DNA of 64,000 nucleotides from Mesostigma viride (Eukaryota; Streptophyta; Mesostigmatophyceae; Mesostigmatales; Mesostigmataceae): NCBI GenBank assembly GCA_009746045.1, contig RPFO01000333.1, positions 2,295,964 through 2,359,963 of the forward strand, given 5' to 3'. Shown piece after piece: positions 46,002 to 55,869 of the stretch. The notes beneath the pieces are model-generated. The model was not told the origin of the DNA and made no database searches. It saw only the letters and a program-made list of their open reading frames with translations. Made by a program: the position numbers and the translations under genes. Position 1 is the first letter of the stretch, and every line of letters starts with the position of its first letter.

Positions 46002-49000
46002 TCAAACAACCAACAACTCCCGCAGATCCCCAAGAGAACCTGCCATCACCATCCGCAAGATGCGATACTGCTCTCGCGCTGCTGCAAACAGCTTGGTCAC
46101 CGCGTCCGCCGGGTTCAGCCTCCCCGGCAGATGGAGAACGCTCACCGCGTAAGACAGCTCCTTCAACAGCAGGAAATCGAGGTCACGCGTCCTGGACAAG
46201 CTGTTAAGGATAAAGCTCACAAGCGGCTGGCTATCCGTATGCACAGTTGTCGTCAGCACCAAACGGACACCCATCCACTTGCCCATCCAGCGCAAGAACT
46301 GCTCGAGGTACAGCGAAGCCTTGATACACTCACACACACCACGGCACTCGTTAGTGTCAGAGCCAACTGCCACACGCCTGCACAGTCTCGAATACCACCC
46401 ACACAGCGATCCCCGACCCCCTGGGTTACAGAGCACAAACAGACCACCCATCCGTGCCCTCAGCTTGGTCAGTTCCCTGCCCTCACCCGACGTATCTGCA
46501 AAGCAGTGAAGAACAGCGGGCTGAGAGACCGACAGGCCAGAAAGCACCACACCTTGGCTCTCGGCCACATACTGCCTCACAACCGACGGATGGACTTGCG
46601 ACAACACGTCATCTACCGTCCTACTCAGCACCACCAGATCGGGCGCACACACTGCCGCCATCCAGCCTAGCTTGCCACGCAGGCGGCTCCACAGGCCCTT
46701 AGCACACAGCTCATCCACCGAGCCCATCAGCTCCTCCCGATACTTGTCAGGAATACCCAGGTGCATCTGATGCCTACCAGACGTCACTCGCAGGGTCTGC
46801 ACTACACCGCAGAAGACACGCGGAGTCTGCTGGTCCACCACCTGCAGCTCGCCCACAGGGAAACGCTTAGCGAGATCTGCATAGAACTGATGCAGAACAG
46901 CACGGGGTGCTACCACTCGCAGGTCATCCCCATGCAATTGTACAAACAAGGGACCTGAGGGAGTCTGTGCCACAAACAACGAAGGGTCGTACGGGGATAC
47001 CTCGAATGTCATCAGCTCAAACAGAGCACGCATCAAAGTGATACGCCACACAATCGAGGCACTCTGCAGTCCCTCTATGGCCTTCAACAAGCCCATGAAT
47101 TCTGCCCTCACTTCCTCCATCCAAAACGAGGGTGTCTGGACCACCAGGGGTGACGTGCCTTCCCACACCTCACGCGCCACCTCCTCGCTAGAGTTAGGGA
47201 AAGCACGCTTGACATCAATAGACGCACACCCATAGTCTCTGCCCTCATCCAGGAAACCGAGATACAGCATGGTGATAATCCTGAAGCTATCCCACGCCAG
47301 ACCTGGGGTGTACAGCTCCTCCTTGGCCAGCTCACTGGTTCCCGAAAACTCCTGCGACACCGGCCTCACATAGCATACCTCCACCCCAGCCTTTACCTTG
47401 TGAGACAACACCATCTTGAGAGGAAGTACCTTGGCCCCCTTGGGCACACTGTCCATTGGTTCATACACACCATACCCCTGCCACTCCTCCAGCGCCCTGT
47501 GAAACGCGCACCACCAGCTGGAGAAACCACTCTGCGTCGACATCTCTAGTACCAGCCTCTCATAGCCAATCGGAGAATGTGCAGCGATGTCCCGCTTGGT
47601 AATACCGATGCTGGATGGATGCAACAACGCAGGCATGACCAGGTCTACCGCTGGCGGGAGATCCTTTCCCCACGCCACACCCTCTGTCCCTGTCAGTGCT
47701 GCTAGCCTAGCCACGGTGCTTGAGACGAGACTGAGAGGTTGCACTGCCTTGTACGATTCCAACTCTATCGACCCATGGCCCTCCCTGGTCAAACTAGAGC
47801 TCTGGATCACAACATCAGGGTGATTAAGAAATGGCAGCCCCAGAATCGCCGGCCCATCATAGCCCTCAAGCACGCAGAAAGGAGTGTCACGCCCAAGAAT
47901 GGTCAGCATCACCTCGCCCACTACCGGCATGCGCACCACCCCAGAAAAGTCCTCCACAAAGTTCCACTTGGACGGTTGTAGCGGGAAGTGCCTAGCTACC
48001 CCTTCACCTAGCAAGCACACCACCGCATTAGTATCCACCTCCAACCGACACCCAGCCAGCCCGTCCTGCTGAAAATCCACTAGCTTAGACACCGAGGCTA
48101 CCTCATTACCAGCCTCCATTGCGACGTCGCCGCCGCCCTCGGAGCCATCACCGCCACTCAGTGACTCGCGCCGGGTGCTAGCCGACCCATCAGCGCCATC
48201 GGCTTGTAGCCCCGCACCTGCGGTCGATGCGCCAGCATCGCCGGCCTGTGCCTCTCCACCTGCGGCTGGCCCTGCATTGGCCTCGCTGGACTGTGGTGGC
48301 CCTCCTACGGCTCCCTCGCCGGCCTGAGGCGCCCCACCTACAGCCGACGGCCTGCCCGCCCCGCCGGCCCGTGGTAACGTGCCCCCCGGCTGCTCGCGTT
48401 CCGCGATTGCCCGCCGGGCTTCCTGCAGCCGCTCAATGACACGGGCAAACATTGTCGCGCGCTGCACCTCCTGACCATCAGCGGAAGGGGCAACCCCCAG
48501 CCCGCCTGGTCCCACACTGGCTGGACCGCCATTGGACAGTGGCAACCCACCATCCGACGGAAGAGAGGGCGCAGGCTGATCAGGCCCCGTCTCCTCTCTC
48601 ACCCCCCTTGCGGCCGTCCCTGGGTCCCCCGCCTCACCTCCAGCCTGCGCGCTGGAGCCCATCGCACCTTCCTCATGGGGCAGGTCTGCTGGCGCACCTA
48701 GCCCCTCGTAGTACGGCCGCAAGTGTTTCCACGCCAGTAGTCGGTCGAAGCGGCGGTCCTCACGCCCAACCTTCGCCAACATGTGGTCACCGTCCACTGA
48801 CTTGACCACAACAGGGCCCTCCCACAAACCCTGTTCCAAAGCACTTCCCTCCCGGTACGCCCACACCCTTGCTCCCTCGCTAGGCACGTACACATCACCC
48901 CTGCGCAGGTCCATGTCCACCAGCCTGAGGTACCGGTCACACAGCCAATCACGGTATGCTTCTACCGCCTCCAGCGGGAGCAGGCCCATCTCCAACCCAT

Positions 49001-49964
49001 GGGGCGTGACGGCTACCTCCTCACCATCCACATGTACCCTGACCATCACCCTGTGATTCATGTGCTCCTCTATCTGCCTGCACAACAGAGCCTGATCGCG
49101 GTACGACAGCGAGCGCATCCTGGCCATAGCACTCATCACAAACTTGGAGGTCCTGATATGTCTCTCCACTAACCCTTGATGTTCGTGATCTGCCGCACCC
49201 GCCACCACAATCTGCTCAAACCCCGGCTCCTTCATGCAACACTCGAACTGCTGGTCACACTCTAAAGTTGACACCACGGCAAACTTGGCCTTTACCAAGC
49301 GCAGGCTGGTGAGCAGCTCTTCCTTGTGCTTGCGTGGCAACACCTCTAGTGCCTTGAACCTGGAGAACCGCCCCACCGCTAGCACATACTCCCTGTCATC
49401 GTACTTGAGCACATCCACTTGCACCGGGCCCCTCTCTAGCACCGGTCTACGTGCATGAAACTTGTGCGGCTTAGGCACATTGCGCTGACAATGCTTACAC
49501 CTCTGCCAGACCTCTCTGCACGTCGCCACCAGCTCCGAAAACCCCAGTGATGCTGCCCAATGCTCTGCAGCGTGGCCATGACCCAACCGTGTGTGTAACC
49601 TCATTGCCATGTTAAGTACACTGAGTGTACCACCTGCCTCCAATGGACATTGAGACTGTTGTGCCTGAGGTCCCGGGTGTGGGGAGGACCTTCGTACCGG
49701 TGGCCCGTCCAGAACTGCAGTGTGTACACCTGCAGTACCTCCTCCAACCCCCTTCTCCCTCGTTCCCTGAGACAGTGCTTCATCCCCTACTGCAACTGCC
49801 CCCTGCTCTGCATGGTCCCCCTCCTCACCAGCGCTCTCATCTAGCGCTGCCACGCGAGCACCCAGGCGGGGTGAGCTAGCCTGGGGGGTCGAGCCGTGCT
49901 GCCCCGCACTAGCTCGCATATTTGGCACATCACCAGCTGCCTCACCCTCACCACCGGACCCTAG
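46002..49964 (-). CDS. Pol polyprotein of copia element 2: IN, protease-like, RT, RNase H
   Basis: An intact frame continues from the gag TGA; the first ATG is 49919. Domains: HHCC pre-integrase finger (RLHTRLGHGH, then CKHC; ~49605-49490); integrase DDE core with Asp in VQVDVLKYD (~49415), Asp in LECDQQFE (~49258) and Glu in QGLVERHI (~49171); an SH3-like end (GLWEGPVVVKSV); and a long Pro/Gly/Ala linker. Then comes a protease-like domain with LEVDTNAVVC (~48035) and GPAILGLPFL (~47840); copia reverse transcriptase (SIDVKRAF ~47215, LHGDDLRVV ~46935); and RNase H (FADTSGEG ~46495, VAVGSDTNECRGV ~46340). Length is about 1.3 thousand residues. It is odd in having DTN instead of DTG/DSG, in placing protease after integrase, and in reading HGDD where copia has VDD. 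It would synthesise and integrate element cDNA. Confidence 0.92.
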   Translation of the reverse strand, partial: LGSGGEGEAAGDVPNMRASAGQHGSTPQASSPRLGARVAALDESAGEEGDHAEQGAVAVGDEALSQGTREKGVGGGTAGVHTAVLDGPPVRRSSPHPGPQAQQSQCPLEAGGTLSVLNMAMRLHTRLGHGHAAEHWAASLGFSELVATCREVWQRCKHCQRNVPKPHKFHARRPVLERGPVQVDVLKYDDREYVLAVGRFSRFKALEVLPRKHKEELLTSLRLVKAKFAVVSTLECDQQFECCMKEPGFEQIVVAGAADHEHQGLVERHIRTSKFVMSAMARMRSLSYRDQALLCRQIEEHMNHRVMVRVHVDGEEVAVTPHGLEMGLLPLEAVEAYRDWLCDRYLRLVDMDLRRGDVYVPSEGARVWAYREGSALEQGLWEGPVVVKSVDGDHMLAKVGREDRRFDRLLAWKHLRPYYEGLGAPADLPHEEGAMGSSAQAGGEAGDPGTAARGVREETGPDQPAPSLPSDGGLPLSNGGPASVGPGGLGVAPSADGQEVQRATMFARVIERLQEARRAIAEREQPGGTLPRAGGAGRPSAVGGAPQAGEGAVGGPPQSSEANAGPAAGGEAQAGDAGASTAGAGLQADGADGSASTRRESLSGGDGSEGGGDVAMEAGNEVASVSKLVDFQQDGLAGCRLEVDTNAVVCLLGEGVARHFPLQPSKWNFVEDFSGVVRMPVVGEVMLTILGRDTPFCVLEGYDGPAILGLPFLNHPDVVIQSSSLTREGHGSIELESYKAVQPLSLVSSTVARLAALTGTEGVAWGKDLPPAVDLVMPALLHPSSIGITKRDIAAHSPIGYERLVLEMSTQSGFSSWWCAFHRALEEWQGYGVYEPMDSVPKGAKVLPLKMVLSHKVKAGVEVCYVRPVSQEFSGTSELAKEELYTPGLAWDSFRIITMLYLGFLDEGRDYGCASIDVKRAFPNSSEEVAREVWEGTSPLVVQTPSFWMEEVRAEFMGLLKAIEGLQSASIVWRITLMRALFELMTFEVSPYDPSLFVAQTPSGPLFVQLHGDDLRVVAPRAVLHQFYADLAKRFPVGELQVVDQQTPRVFCGVVQTLRVTSGRHQMHLGIPDKYREELMGSVDELCAKGLWSRLRGKLGWMAAVCAPDLVVLSRTVDDVLSQVHPSVVRQYVAESQGVVLSGLSVSQPAVLHCFADTSGEGRELTKLRARMGGLFVLCNPGGRGSLCGWYSRLCRRVAVGSDTNECRGVCECIKASLYLEQFLRWMGKWMGVRLVLTTTVHTDSQPLVSFILNSLSRTRDLDFLLLKELSYAVSVLHLPGRLNPADAVTKLFAAAREQYRILRMVMAGSLGDLRELLVV

Positions 49965-49970
49965 TCACTG
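49962..49970 (-). promoter_or_regulatory. Predicted gag-pol readthrough site CAG-TGA-CTA
   Basis: The gag stop TGA is followed by CTA G, a context known to promote stop-codon readthrough in eukaryotes. No other stop occurs before the pol domains, and no ATG lies in the 45 bases after the TGA. The same CAG-TGA-CTA occurs at 28969-28977 in copia element 1. Confidence 0.7.
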
Positions 49971-51194
49971 CCTACGGCCCCCACTCTGGGCCGCCGGGCA
50001 CAGGTGCGTGTCACGTGCAAAGTGTCCTGGCTGCTTGCAGCGGTTACACACGGCAGGGCCCTGTGCATTGCTATTGCTGCGAGCTGGCATGCTGTCAGCG
50101 TGCCTATTGTAGCATGTGCGTGCCAGGTGACCCTTTCTCCCGCATATGAAGCATGCACCAGACTCCTGCCTCTGTGGCTGCCGCTGTTGCTGCTGCTGTG
50201 CAAACTGCTGCTGCGGCTGCGGCGGCTGTGAAGCATAATGCGGCTGTATTGCCTGCTGTGCTGGGGCATAATGCTGCTGCTGTCTCTGCTGCTGCACCAA
50301 TGGCCTGCCCTGCCACAGCCCACGTCTGCCACCGCGCCCGCCACCACGGGCACGGCCTCCACCACGCTGCTTGCCACCGTTGCCTACTCCAGCAGGCTTG
50401 CTGTTGTTGACACCGGCAACCTTGCCCGTTGCATCCTGTGGCTTGGCAGAGGTAACAGTGCTTGGCACAGAGGGTGCAGGGAGGGGCACAGAATTGGGAG
50501 CGGCTGGGGGAGGGGCAGGGGCCATCAACCCAGACTCGGTCAGCTTGCCCTGGGCTCTCAGCTGTGCAATCATGTCCCTCTCCTCCCCTTCTACCAGGCC
50601 GGTAATGATCTCTATTGCCTTGGTAAGGTCATCCTTGGCTTGGCCTGCACGCAGGGCTCCCATCACAGTCTGGAAATTCAGGTCCTTGGCCATCCTCACG
50701 TAACGGTCTATCACCGCTGTCTCAGACACCTCTAGTCCATTGAGCACAGACTCATTCCGCAAATTGCGAAGGCTGAGTAAATCGAGTGAGTAAGGCCGTT
50801 GTGGCACCCAGGTGTAAATGCTGCATAGCCTAGAGGTCGTGCCCTCCTTCGACTCCAACAACGCCTCACGCAGCTTACCTGGGATGTGACGCCGTTTTAC
50901 CTTCTCATCCTTGCATGCTCGAAGAGTAAATGCGAGAATGAAATTGTCGCAGCTCAGCAAACCGGCATCTCGGAAAAGCGAATAAACACTGCTGATCTTC
51001 TCACCATGGTCCTTCAGAAAAGCCTCTATTCTCTCTATATAGTCACGCACTACGAGCGTGGGTGCGTCGCTAGCAAGGGTTCCTACACGCTTTCGAAATA
51101 GTTCTAACAGATCCTTTTCAGCTCGTAGGTCAGCGGCCCATGTCGACGGATCACTATGAATTGCTTTCCGTTTTCTCCCAGCTGACGCTGCCAT
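49965..51194 (-). CDS. Gag of copia element 2
   Basis: 409 residues from ATG 51194, 38 bp after the 5' LTR. The N-terminal half is helical (LRAEKDLLELFRKRVG; DYIERIEAFLKDHG) as in copia capsids. A Gly/Arg-rich and Gln-rich linker follows. Then there is a zinc knuckle CFICGRKGHLARTC (Cx2Cx4Hx4C, ~residues 349-362) and a second, altered one CNRCKQPGHFARD in which the last Cys is displaced. Gag ends at TGA 49967-49965 in the context CAG-TGA-CTA-G, and the same frame continues into pol. The product would form particles; a readthrough fraction would be Gag-Pol. Confidence 0.92.
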   Translation of the reverse strand: MAASAGRKRKAIHSDPSTWAADLRAEKDLLELFRKRVGTLASDAPTLVVRDYIERIEAFLKDHGEKISSVYSLFRDAGLLSCDNFILAFTLRACKDEKVKRRHIPGKLREALLESKEGTTSRLCSIYTWVPQRPYSLDLLSLRNLRNESVLNGLEVSETAVIDRYVRMAKDLNFQTVMGALRAGQAKDDLTKAIEIITGLVEGEERDMIAQLRAQGKLTESGLMAPAPPPAAPNSVPLPAPSVPSTVTSAKPQDATGKVAGVNNSKPAGVGNGGKQRGGGRARGGGRGGRRGLWQGRPLVQQQRQQQHYAPAQQAIQPHYASQPPQPQQQFAQQQQQRQPQRQESGACFICGRKGHLARTCYNRHADSMPARSNSNAQGPAVCNRCKQPGHFARDTHLCPAAQSGGRRQ

Positions 51195-51231
51195 GTTTTA
51201 TGCTGTAAAATTACGGCCCCAACCTAGTACA

Positions 51232-51830
51232 TGTTAAAATAAAATTCTTTAAGTGTATTGTATTTCCGAATAATAAAAGACGTAAAAATAGATTACTCGC
51301 TCAGCGCCCAGCCCCGGACATGTCGACAACGTCGGCCATTGACAGCATTTGCTGCAACGTGATTCAAAGCTTTCTCCTGCGTGTCGGCCTTTCACGCCGC
51401 CAAACAGCTTTGACTCAATGCTCCGCTGTAGGTCATCACTGCGAGTAGCTCTGTGGCTTCACCCAACGCTGAGCAACAGCGTGGGCCTGAGAACGTACCC
51501 AAGTACAAACCAACCGAAATACACCAACATAATTCCCAAACAACCCTCCACAACATAACGCACCGCAACCGAGATCCTCCCCACTGCTTGCCTGGACAAA
51601 CGGTACGGAACCAAGGTTGCCCACGGAACGAACGGTAATGGCCAGAACCCAAAATAGCCCACAGCCAGAACCTACGACCCGTTGCCTGACCGTACACATA
51701 AAATTCCCACTGACCGCCGGCCCAGCAAATAAACCTCAGCGCGGCGCTGCCGGCTGACCTCCGGACTTAGCCAATTCCGAGCATAACCAAATTCCAACAC
51801 TTTATGTGACTGCGAGCCCACAATATAACA
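51232..51830 (-). repeat. 5' LTR of copia element 2
   Basis: 599 bp. On the minus strand it starts TGTTATATTGTG and ends TTTTAACA. GTACTA follows one base after the LTR, as in copia element 1. The gag ATG is only 38 bp away, so the leader is very short. Confidence 0.95.
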
Positions 51831-52630
51831 CAGGCAGGGGCCGGGGCTTAATTATTCCTTGTAATGTGGTGCAGGCAGGGGGGGTAATGATTCATTGTCA
51901 TGGGGGGCAGGCAGGGGGGGGGGTAACTCCTTGTCATGGGGGGCAGGCGGGGGGGGTGATTATCCCTTGTCATGGGGGTTCAGGCAGAGGGGGCTAATCC
52001 TTGTCACATATGGGGGGCAGGCTGCGTGGGTAATTTTTCCTTGTAATTAGGGGCAGGCAGGGGGGGTAGTTAATCCTTGTCATGGGGGACATGCAGGGGG
52101 GGGCAATGATTCCTTGTCGTGGGGGCATGTAGGGGGCGTCAAGTGCTCCTTGTTATGGGGGGCAGGCAGGGGGGGGGATGATTCTTGTCGTGGGGGGCAG
52201 GCAGGGGGGCGGATGATTCTTGTCGTGGGGGGCAGGCAGGGAGTGTTAATTATTCCTTGTCACGGGGGGCAGACAGGGGGGGCAAGGATTCCTTGTCGTG
52301 GGGGCAGGTAGCGGGGGTTAGTTGTTCCTTGTCGTGGGGGGCAGGCAGGGGGGTCAATGATTCCTTGTCATGCCCATGGGGGGCAGGTAGGGGGCGTAAT
52401 TATTCCTTGTATTGGGGGCCAGGCGGGGGGCGTTAATCGTTGTCATGGGGGGCAGGCAGGGGGGTTAATCCTTGTCATGGGGGGCAGGCAGGGGGGCTTG
52501 TTCCTTGTCATGGGGACAGGTATGGGGGGGACATTATTCCGCGTCATGGGGGTAGGCAAATGGGTTAGTTTTTCCTTGTCATGGGGGCAGGTGGGGCAGC
52601 TTAATAATTCCTTGTGGTGGGTTTTAAGCA
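51831..52630. repeat. GC-rich minisatellite, block 3
   Basis: About 24 diverged units with TCCTTGTCATGGGGGGCAGG and runs of G. It continues the array broken at 44917 and ends near a spacer (52640-52740) similar to 44620-44740. Confidence 0.92.
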
Positions 52631-53723
52631 CCTTGCAATCGTTGTGAGGAAGTGTGCTTAGTTGCGTAGCTAATCGATTAACATAACATATGCTCCAGAT
52701 TTCGTACACAATGGATACCGTAATAAATTTGTTATTGACTACGAATAAACATTCATAATTTTTGTTTTTCTTCCGCAGGAAGTCTCGGCTGTTCTGGTGC
52801 CATATGCATCCTCACCATCGTCGTCATCGACGTAGCCGGCGGACTCGTCTAGGTTCCATGCACGGGTTGCTCAGGTTTGTCTTTGAATCTGTGTGATGAG
52901 GTGTTTTCTTTGCGCAGTGTATGTTTGCCTGCAGCTACCTTTTTTGTTCCAAATAGATCAGTGCTTTCTTCTTTGCATTTGCAGCAAGAGAGGGCAGTTT
53001 TTGTACAGGTTTTTTGAACGTAATCTGCCTCTTTAATGTTGCACAACTGACAACAACCATGTATACATTGATGTTATTTCCACCTCTGCATCTTTTTTCT
53101 GTGTTTTACAGGAGAGTCGAGAGCTTTTAATCAAAATGACATCCGCAAATGACGGCTGCACACAATATACCCAACGGGCGGCTGCCTGCAAATTCTTTGC
53201 AAGCATTTAGAGCTTTCCGTGGAAGTCATGCTCACAACGGGCTGCACGCAACGCAATGGGCTGCCGTCCGAAATTTGCCTACGAGACAATCGTTGTTGCT
53301 GTCAGCATTAAGTAATGCTTATTTTGTAATAAAAAGAAAAATTTCACTGGTTTTTGTCACTTTTTGTCACTTTTTGTCTGTTTTATAGTCCTGATAAATT
53401 TTCAGGATTGTCTGTGATATATCAACGTTTGTGTTGTGATAAATGTGCACAAATGTCACTAATTGTGGTGTGATAAAATGTGATAAAATCTCACTCTCAT
53501 GTTGACAATGCGTGACGTTGACAATGTGTGACATTTTTTGACACTTTCACCTTGATAATTTGTCAAGAATTGTCTTGTAAAATCGACCTGATATGTCATG
53601 GTTTTGTCAACATTTGTATAGCTTTTGTCAACTTTTTGAGGTGACATGTCACACTTTGTCACACTTTATCAACCTGACATGTCAAGCATTGTCACACTTT
53701 GTCAACACCCGGCTCCTAGTGGA
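52631..53723. other. Non-coding, with TGTCAC/TGTGATAAA-rich tract
   Basis: No gene recognised. At about 53330-53715 short words TTTTGTCAC, TGTGATAAAATG, GACAATGTGTGAC and TGTCACACTTTGTC recur on both strands, giving a low-complexity tract just before the truncated LTR. Confidence 0.5.
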
Positions 53724-54148
53724 GGCACGTGCAGGCATACAGACAAATCCCCAACGTCCACTGGCATCAGTGCAGAGCCAGGACGAGCTGGATTTGCCTA
53801 GATCGATCCTGCAACCTAGGAAGTACAGGACCTGTCACAAGCCTGCAAGGTCTAGTATCCTTGCAGTCCTGTGCCAGCTCCAGAACCCCACCAGTCACAG
53901 GCTGCTGCTCCTCCTGGTCTACGTGGACCACAGTCACGTGATGGACAGGCTAAGCCTGTGCAGGCACGGCCTGCCACGTGTCCTGTCCACTATACCAGAG
54001 GACTGCACCCTAGTTGGCCACGGACGGCTGGGACTTCGGGACCTCATATCTTTCTTGTCCCTTGTCTGTTTCAGGCGGTCAGCACGGCGTTGGAAAGGTC
54101 TTTCCAAACTGCATCCACTTAGCATATTGGTTGCCCAAAATGCTAACT
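53724..54148 (-). repeat. Truncated LTR of the copia 1 family
   Basis: On the minus strand it starts AGTTAGCATTTTGGGC at 54148 and follows the LTR of copia element 1 with moderate divergence. It is lost at about 53724, after GCCTGCACGTGCCTC. About two thirds of the LTR is present. It lies flush against the stop codon of the ORF at 54147-54724. Confidence 0.85.
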
Positions 54149-54724
54149 AAACTTGCATGAATTTCTCGGCTGCGACCTCCCCCTCCTCGTCCTCCTCGTC
54201 GTCCTGATTTTCGGTTTCCGGAGGTGCCCCAACGAATGTCGCCAAGCTCATTTCCTTTCCGACAGCCCCCCCACCTGCCGAAACCTTGGCCGCGCCTTTC
54301 GGCTTGGCCATTTTTCGTTGCGCAGGTGTCGTTGGTGGCAGCGCCTGATCCTCCTCCTCGTCCGCCGCGAGATCTGCCACGGCCAGCAGTTTTGCCACCA
54401 ACCTTCCGTTTGGGTCACGTGCGTCCAACACGTCGGCAACATCAACGTGATCGGCCAGCAACTGCACGACAGACTTCAGCTGGCTCGAGCTCCACGAGCT
54501 AGCGTCCGTCACCCAGTCCTTGGCACCGAAGACCTGCTCGACTGCGCCCCCACCGCCTCTGCGGGGCTGATGCACTTGGCGAGCAGAGTGGCGAGCTGCT
54601 TCTTTTTGGCGCTGAAGGCGACCATGGCGCGTGACTGGCGGCAGCAGCCCGCGGTGTGGGCGTCCCGTCCACCCCGCGCGCTGCCTGCCCTGCTGTAGCC
54701 TTGCGCCCGGCCCTTCGACGGCAT
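54147..54724 (-). pseudogene. Gag-like or accessory ORF of a retroelement remnant, frameshifted
   Basis: ATG 54724 opens MPSKGRAQGYSRAGSARGGR and continues to AKKKQLATLLAKCISPAEAV. Coding character then moves to the next frame (QVFGAKDWVTDASSWSSSQL, a Lys/Pro-rich part, and an acidic C-terminus NQDDEEDEEGE) and ends at 54147. A frameshift near 54560 is implied. It is bounded by LTR remnants in the same orientation, so an internal gene of a deleted element is the best guess. No domain is recognised. Confidence 0.4.
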
Positions 54725-55039
54725 TGCTGCTCAGGGCCAAAAATGGCTCCGACAGTACAGGTCAAACCAGAGGTTCGTTTCCCCTGGCTTGCTGTCGCCG
54801 CCCTCGTGAAAAGAAAAGAGGCCGACCTTAGCTAGGTGGGTTTGTTTTTGTCCTTTTTTGCGTGTCATGCGGCCTTGGCCCGGACGGCATTTTTTCGCCA
54901 CGCAAATGTTGCGTCTGAACAAATGACGCAATGTGGCGTTCTATTTAGATGAACGCGGATCAGTGAGTTTCTGGTCTTCCCAAGATGTGATGAATGGAGC
55001 CATGGTTTCAACCAGCGGCTTTTAACCTTTACCACAGTT

Positions 55040-55586
55040 GCCTCACTACCCTGTGGTCACTAGCCTGAGGCGGCAGCACCCACGGACGGTGTTGGGAAAA
55101 GACGCTTGGCCACTGCTGTGTCCGAGCCTTTCTAGGTTTCACCATTGCTGCCAGGCCTTGCACGCCTTGGCAGGTCCGCTACTGTCAGTTTCCTTGGTTG
55201 CATCAATCCAGGACGTCTGTCCTTCCATGAATGACAGTAACGCTCTGGATTTATCCGTCATGACAAATACCCGTCCATCCCAGGCCTGCAGGACTGCCAG
55301 TCCTGAAGTCCTGTGACATTCTTGGTACCATCAACCAATACTGACCACAGTACCTCCTAGTGACAGTTGGTCCTGTGACACGTAACTTGTGATGGTTCAC
55401 CCAACACTGCCACATGCCCTGTCCCTCACGTGTCCTTAGTCCTGGTACTGCTGTAGCGTCCGGCGGCATTACTTCGGGACTTGATAACTCTCAAGTTCCT
55501 TGTCCAAATAAGGCGTTCAGCACGGCGTTGGAAAGGCCACTTCAAGTATGACATGCTTAGCATATTGCATCACCAATATGCTAACT
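55040..55586 (-). repeat. Diverged LTR of the copia 1 family
   Basis: On the minus strand it starts AGTTAGCATATTGGTG at 55586 and keeps blocks such as CCAACGCCGTGCTGAACGCC and TTGGACAAGG of the family LTR. The left limit is approximate. Together with 53724-54148 it brackets the remnant ORF. Confidence 0.65.
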
Positions 55587-55869
55587 GTTCTAATTGCCGG
55601 CAGCTTACGTAAGGCGGCCGGGGCTATTGGGTCACATATTGCGTGAGAGAAAGAATCTAGATCTAGTTAAAATCACTACGCCATGAGCCAAGAAACCTAG
55701 ACAGTGGCAGGTTTATATCTCAACGTAGCTCCTGCCACCTGGCCAAGAAAAACTGGCCAAACTTTTGGCCAGGACTGATCCGGATCAGGCCGCACCGGCC
55801 TCAAAAGGTATGTCACGTGAACCCAATAAGCTAGCTATAGCGGCTACCCTTCCATCTAGCGATCACTAT

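Larger units (their letters stand above)
44918..51830 (-). mobile_element. Copia-like LTR retrotransposon 2, structurally complete
   Basis: A 6.9 kb element with LTRs at both ends and a perfect 5-bp target duplication CAGGC (44913-44917 and 51831-51835). The LTR ends are TGTTA and TAACA. The LTRs differ by a few small indels. Gag and pol are each uninterrupted and lie in one frame separated by a single TGA. There is no extra ORF before gag. The element could still be active. Confidence 0.95.
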
